Source of the DNA: Bacteroidales bacterium | Lineage (GTDB): Bacteria > Bacteroidota > Bacteroidia > Bacteroidales > Azobacteroidaceae | Assembly (NCBI GenBank): GCA_020860885.1 | Contig: JAJBTS010000428.1 | Span: 1 to 9,328, forward strand | DNA length: 9,328 nt | Direction of reading: 5' to 3' | Shown: one piece after another, positions 8,206 through 9,328 of the stretch | How the letters are laid out: each line of letters begins with the position of its first letter | How positions within the stretch are numbered: the stretch's first letter is position 1 | Made by a program: the position numbers and the translations under genes | Notes under the pieces: model-generated | What the model saw: only the letters and a program-made list of their open reading frames with translations | What the model was told of the DNA's origin: nothing | Databases searched by the model: none

Positions 8206-8221
8206 AGCAAAGGATATGCCT
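8206..8221 (-). promoter_or_regulatory. Sigma-54 (-24/-12) promoter of the efflux operon
   Basis: The minus strand reads AGGCATATCCTTTGCT. Against the sigma-54 consensus TGGCAC-N5-TTGCA/T this gives AGGCAT-N5-TTGCT, with the invariant GG (8220-8219) and GC (8208-8207) exactly 10 nt apart. Transcription would start near 8195, leaving a leader of about 18 nt before the ATG at 8177. The downstream operon encodes a sigma-54 activator, which fits. A rival reading, TATCCTTTG as a housekeeping -7 element, has one base too many in its spacer and no TTTG at -33. Confidence 0.8.
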
Positions 8222-8251
8222 GTATTGTAATCTGTTGGAATATAGATTGAT

Positions 8252-8316
8252 AGGTGTTTCTGAGGTGTCCGATAGTGAACACTTTGTTCGTTTTTAAAAG
8301 GAAAGACTGTTACACT
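8252..8316. promoter_or_regulatory. Candidate activator-binding (enhancer) region between divergent promoters
   Basis: This stretch lies between the two GG-N10-GC elements. It holds a direct repeat AGGTGT at 8252-8257 and 8263-8268, 11 bp apart (one helical turn). It also holds a perfect dyad GAACA-N3-TGTTC at 8277-8289 overlapping AGTG-N2-CACT (8274-8283), and a second ACACT at 8312-8316, 33 bp from the first at 8279-8283. The dyad centre is about 88 nt upstream of the predicted operon start, a normal distance for an NtrC-family activator. Repeats this short can arise by chance. Confidence 0.33.
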
Positions 8317-8325
8317 CCTGAATCC

Positions 8326-8341
8326 GGGAATATGCTTTGCC
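8326..8341 (+). promoter_or_regulatory. Second sigma-54-like element, facing cutC
   Basis: The plus strand reads GGGAATATGCTTTGCC, with GG at 8327-8328 and GC at 8339-8340, exactly 10 nt apart. The -12 part TTGCC matches 4 of 5 consensus bases, and the -24 part GGGAAT only 3 of 6. The 10-nt spacer AATATGCTTT matches that of the opposite promoter (CATATCCTTT) at 8 positions. Predicted start is near 8352, 37 nt before the cutC ATG. It is weaker than its minus-strand counterpart. Confidence 0.45.
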
Positions 8342-8366
8342 GTTTGTATAAAAATCCTTACTTTTA
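8336..8366 (+). promoter_or_regulatory. Candidate housekeeping (Bacteroidota-type) promoter of cutC
   Basis: A TTTG at 8336-8339 is followed after 19 nt by TACTTTTA (8359-8366), which fits the Bacteroidota -33 TTTG / -7 TAnnTTTG layout except for the last base. Transcription would start near 8373, leaving a leader of about 15 nt. It overlaps the sigma-54-like element, so the two could be alternatives. Confidence 0.4.
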
Positions 8367-8388
8367 TCGCCTGTAAATATATACCGGA

Positions 8389-9126
8389 ATGAATAATAGA
8401 ATAAAGTTGGAAGTGTGTGTGGATTCTTTAGAAAGTGCAATCCTTGCACAGAGAGCAGGAGCTTATCGTCTGGAATTATGCAATAGCCTCATAGAAGGGG
8501 GAATCACCCCTTCGTATGCACTGATTAAGTATGCAAGGGAATTGAATATAAGACTCAATGTATTGATCCGGCCCAGGGGAGGAGATTTTTATTATTCCGA
8601 TGATGAATTGAAAGTGATGAAAGAAGATATCCGTATCTGTGGTGAATTAGGATGCGACGGAGTAGTGATTGGTATGCTAAATGTCGATGGAACAGTAGAT
8701 ATGAAACGCAATAAGATTTTAATTGATGAGGCGCGTAAATATTCCATGAGTGTTACTTTTCATCGAGCCTTTGACCGGACAAAGAATCTTTTTGAAGCTT
8801 TGGACGATGTAATTGCCTTGAAATGCGATAGAATACTGACTTCCGGAGGATACAATTCGGCTATTGAAGGAGCAGGTGTTATCCGGAAACTGATTCGGCA
8901 GGCAGAAGACCGGATCATTATCATGCCCGGAGCAGGAATTACTCGGGAGAATGTTGTTTATCTGTTCAAAGAAACGGGTTTTAAAGAAGTTCACGGAACA
9001 TTTCGAAGTCAATACAATAGCTTTATGGAGTATCGCAATACGGAATTAGGAGATCAGCAGGAAGAATATACGTATATGCATACGGACCCGGAAAAGGTTC
9101 AAGCTGTATTATTATCGCTACGATAG
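8389..9126 (+). CDS. cutC: CutC family protein
   Basis: Cytoplasmic TIM-barrel protein of the CutC family, 245 residues, the normal full length. Family motifs are visible in order: KLEVCVDSLESA (6-17), RLELCNSLIEGGITPS, RPRGGDFYYSDDE, GVVIGMLNVDGTVD, FHRAFD, ILTSGG, IIMPGAGI and EVHGTFRS. The start ATG at 8389 directly precedes the first strand. The family was named for copper homeostasis in E. coli. The phenotypes there have since been attributed largely to the sRNA MicL encoded at the end of that gene, so the protein's biochemical activity remains uncertain and copper handling should not be assumed. The gene is divergent from the efflux operon, with 211 nt between the two starts, and may share its control region. 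It is followed by two small hairpins. Confidence 0.95.
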   Translation: MNNRIKLEVCVDSLESAILAQRAGAYRLELCNSLIEGGITPSYALIKYARELNIRLNVLIRPRGGDFYYSDDELKVMKEDIRICGELGCDGVVIGMLNVDGTVDMKRNKILIDEARKYSMSVTFHRAFDRTKNLFEALDDVIALKCDRILTSGGYNSAIEGAGVIRKLIRQAEDRIIIMPGAGITRENVVYLFKETGFKEVHGTFRSQYNSFMEYRNTELGDQQEEYTYMHTDPEKVQAVLLSLR

Positions 9127-9145
9127 AAGGCATCACTGATACCTT
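9127..9145 (+). other. Small hairpin directly after the cutC stop codon
   Basis: Inverted repeat AAGGcATC-ACT-GATaCCTT, with seven base pairs, one C/A mismatch and a 3-nt loop. It begins on the base after the TAG stop. No T-tract follows, so it is not a classical terminator on its own. It may stabilise the mRNA end or act together with the next hairpin. Confidence 0.35.
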
Positions 9146-9146
9146 A

Positions 9147-9184
9147 ATGAAAAAACAGTTACGAGAATTAGTCGTGTTTTTCAT
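9147..9184 (+). terminator. Possible rho-independent terminator after cutC
   Basis: Inner stem ACGA/TCGT (9161-9164 with 9172-9175) around a 7-nt loop. An outer stem pairs ATGAAAAA (9147-9154) with TTTTTCAT (9177-9184), with a small bulge between the two. The run of five T follows the inner stem, as in A-tract/U-tract terminators. The inner stem is short, so strength is doubtful. Confidence 0.38.
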
Positions 9185-9244
9185 GGATGAAAAGCAGAAC
9201 TGAATTGTTTGGTAATGGTTATTCTGATTTAATATTTATTGATC

Positions 9245-9252
9245 TATTTTTG
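9245..9252 (+). promoter_or_regulatory. Bacteroidota -7 promoter element for the right-edge gene
   Basis: TATTTTTG matches the TAnnTTTG consensus exactly. It lies 38 nt before the ATG at 9291, with an A/T-rich leader between. The -33 element is poor: TTCTG at 9222-9226 is the best at the right distance. Predicted start is near 9258. Confidence 0.45.
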
Positions 9253-9290
9253 TTATTATATCTTCTTAATTATAGTTTATATTTTTTATT

Positions 9291-9328
9291 ATGAACAAAT
9301 ATATTTTAATTTTTTTACTTTTACTTTC
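9291..9328 (+). CDS. N-terminus of a secreted or membrane protein, cut by the window edge
   Basis: Only 12 complete codons are visible: Met-Asn-Lys-Tyr followed by a run of Ile, Leu and Phe, which looks like the start of a Sec signal peptide or a membrane helix. The ATG follows a 38-nt A/T-rich leader downstream of an exact TAnnTTTG element. Whether it becomes a lipoprotein, an exported protein or a membrane protein cannot be judged, because any cleavage site or lipobox would lie beyond the edge. It is on the same strand as cutC but 164 nt away with possible termination between, so it is probably a separate transcription unit. Confidence 0.5.
   Translation, partial: MNKYILIFLLLL

Noticed and set aside
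8209..8217. TATCCTTTG on the minus strand as a housekeeping -7 element for the efflux operon
   Set aside because: It has three bases rather than two between TA and TTTG, and no TTTG lies at -33. The overlapping GG-N10-GC fits its consensus better.
8178..8282. N-terminal extension of the membrane fusion protein from an ATG at 8282
   Set aside because: The extra 35 residues are not adaptor-like and the segment contains the sigma-54 promoter; the ATG at 8177 fits better.
8719..9012. Minus-strand open frame of 97 codons inside cutC
   Set aside because: It is antisense to strongly conserved CutC motifs, and the translation is compositionally odd with no recognisable features.
9147..9203. Eighteen-codon open frame beginning ATG-AAA-AAA after cutC
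   Set aside because: It coincides with a hairpin that explains the A- and T-runs, has no leader signal, and is short enough to be chance.
1..9328. Mobile element, CRISPR array, phage or recent-transfer signature
   Set aside because: I saw no transposase or integrase, no terminal inverted repeats, no regularly spaced repeats, and no abrupt change in base composition.

Overview
The window looks like chromosomal DNA from a member of the Bacteroidota, most likely the Bacteroidales. The evidence is a low-to-moderate GC content, A/T-rich leaders with almost no Shine-Dalgarno sites, TAnnTTTG-type promoter elements, and protein families typical of that group. No rRNA, tRNA, CRISPR array, insertion sequence or integrase is visible. 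This is inferred from sequence character alone; genus cannot be named.

About nine tenths of the window is one minus-strand operon, read from right to left. In order of transcription it encodes a MacA/HlyD-like membrane fusion protein (6930-8177), a LolD/MacB-type ABC ATPase (6243-6908), two different MacB/FtsX-type permeases (4915-6225 and 3612-4907), a TolC-type outer-membrane factor (2115-3596), an NtrC-family sigma-54-dependent response regulator (714-2087) and an NtrY-like membrane histidine kinase (717 to the left edge, incomplete). Gaps are 7-27 nt, and the last two genes overlap by 4 nt (ATGA). Together they make a complete three-compartment export machine (inner-membrane ABC engine, periplasmic adaptor, outer-membrane channel) plus the two-component system that probably controls it.

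The control logic can be read in the DNA. A good -24/-12 (sigma-54) promoter, GG-N10-GC, lies 18-30 nt upstream of the membrane fusion protein start (8206-8221, minus strand). The last genes of the operon encode just the kind of sigma-54 activator needed to fire it, so the operon is probably autoregulated. A second GG-N10-GC element (8327-8340, plus strand) points the other way, towards cutC; 8 of its 10 spacer bases match the first. Short repeats and a dyad between the two (8252-8316) are candidate activator sites. The model is therefore a divergent sigma-54 control region, driving the exporter operon on one side and possibly cutC on the other.

To the right, cutC (8389-9126, plus strand) encodes a complete CutC-family TIM-barrel protein. 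It is followed by two small hairpins (9127-9184), one of which may be a terminator, then a TAnnTTTG promoter (9245-9252) and the first 12 codons of a secreted or membrane protein that runs off the right edge (from 9291). The exported substrate and the stimulus sensed by the kinase cannot be read from the sequence.
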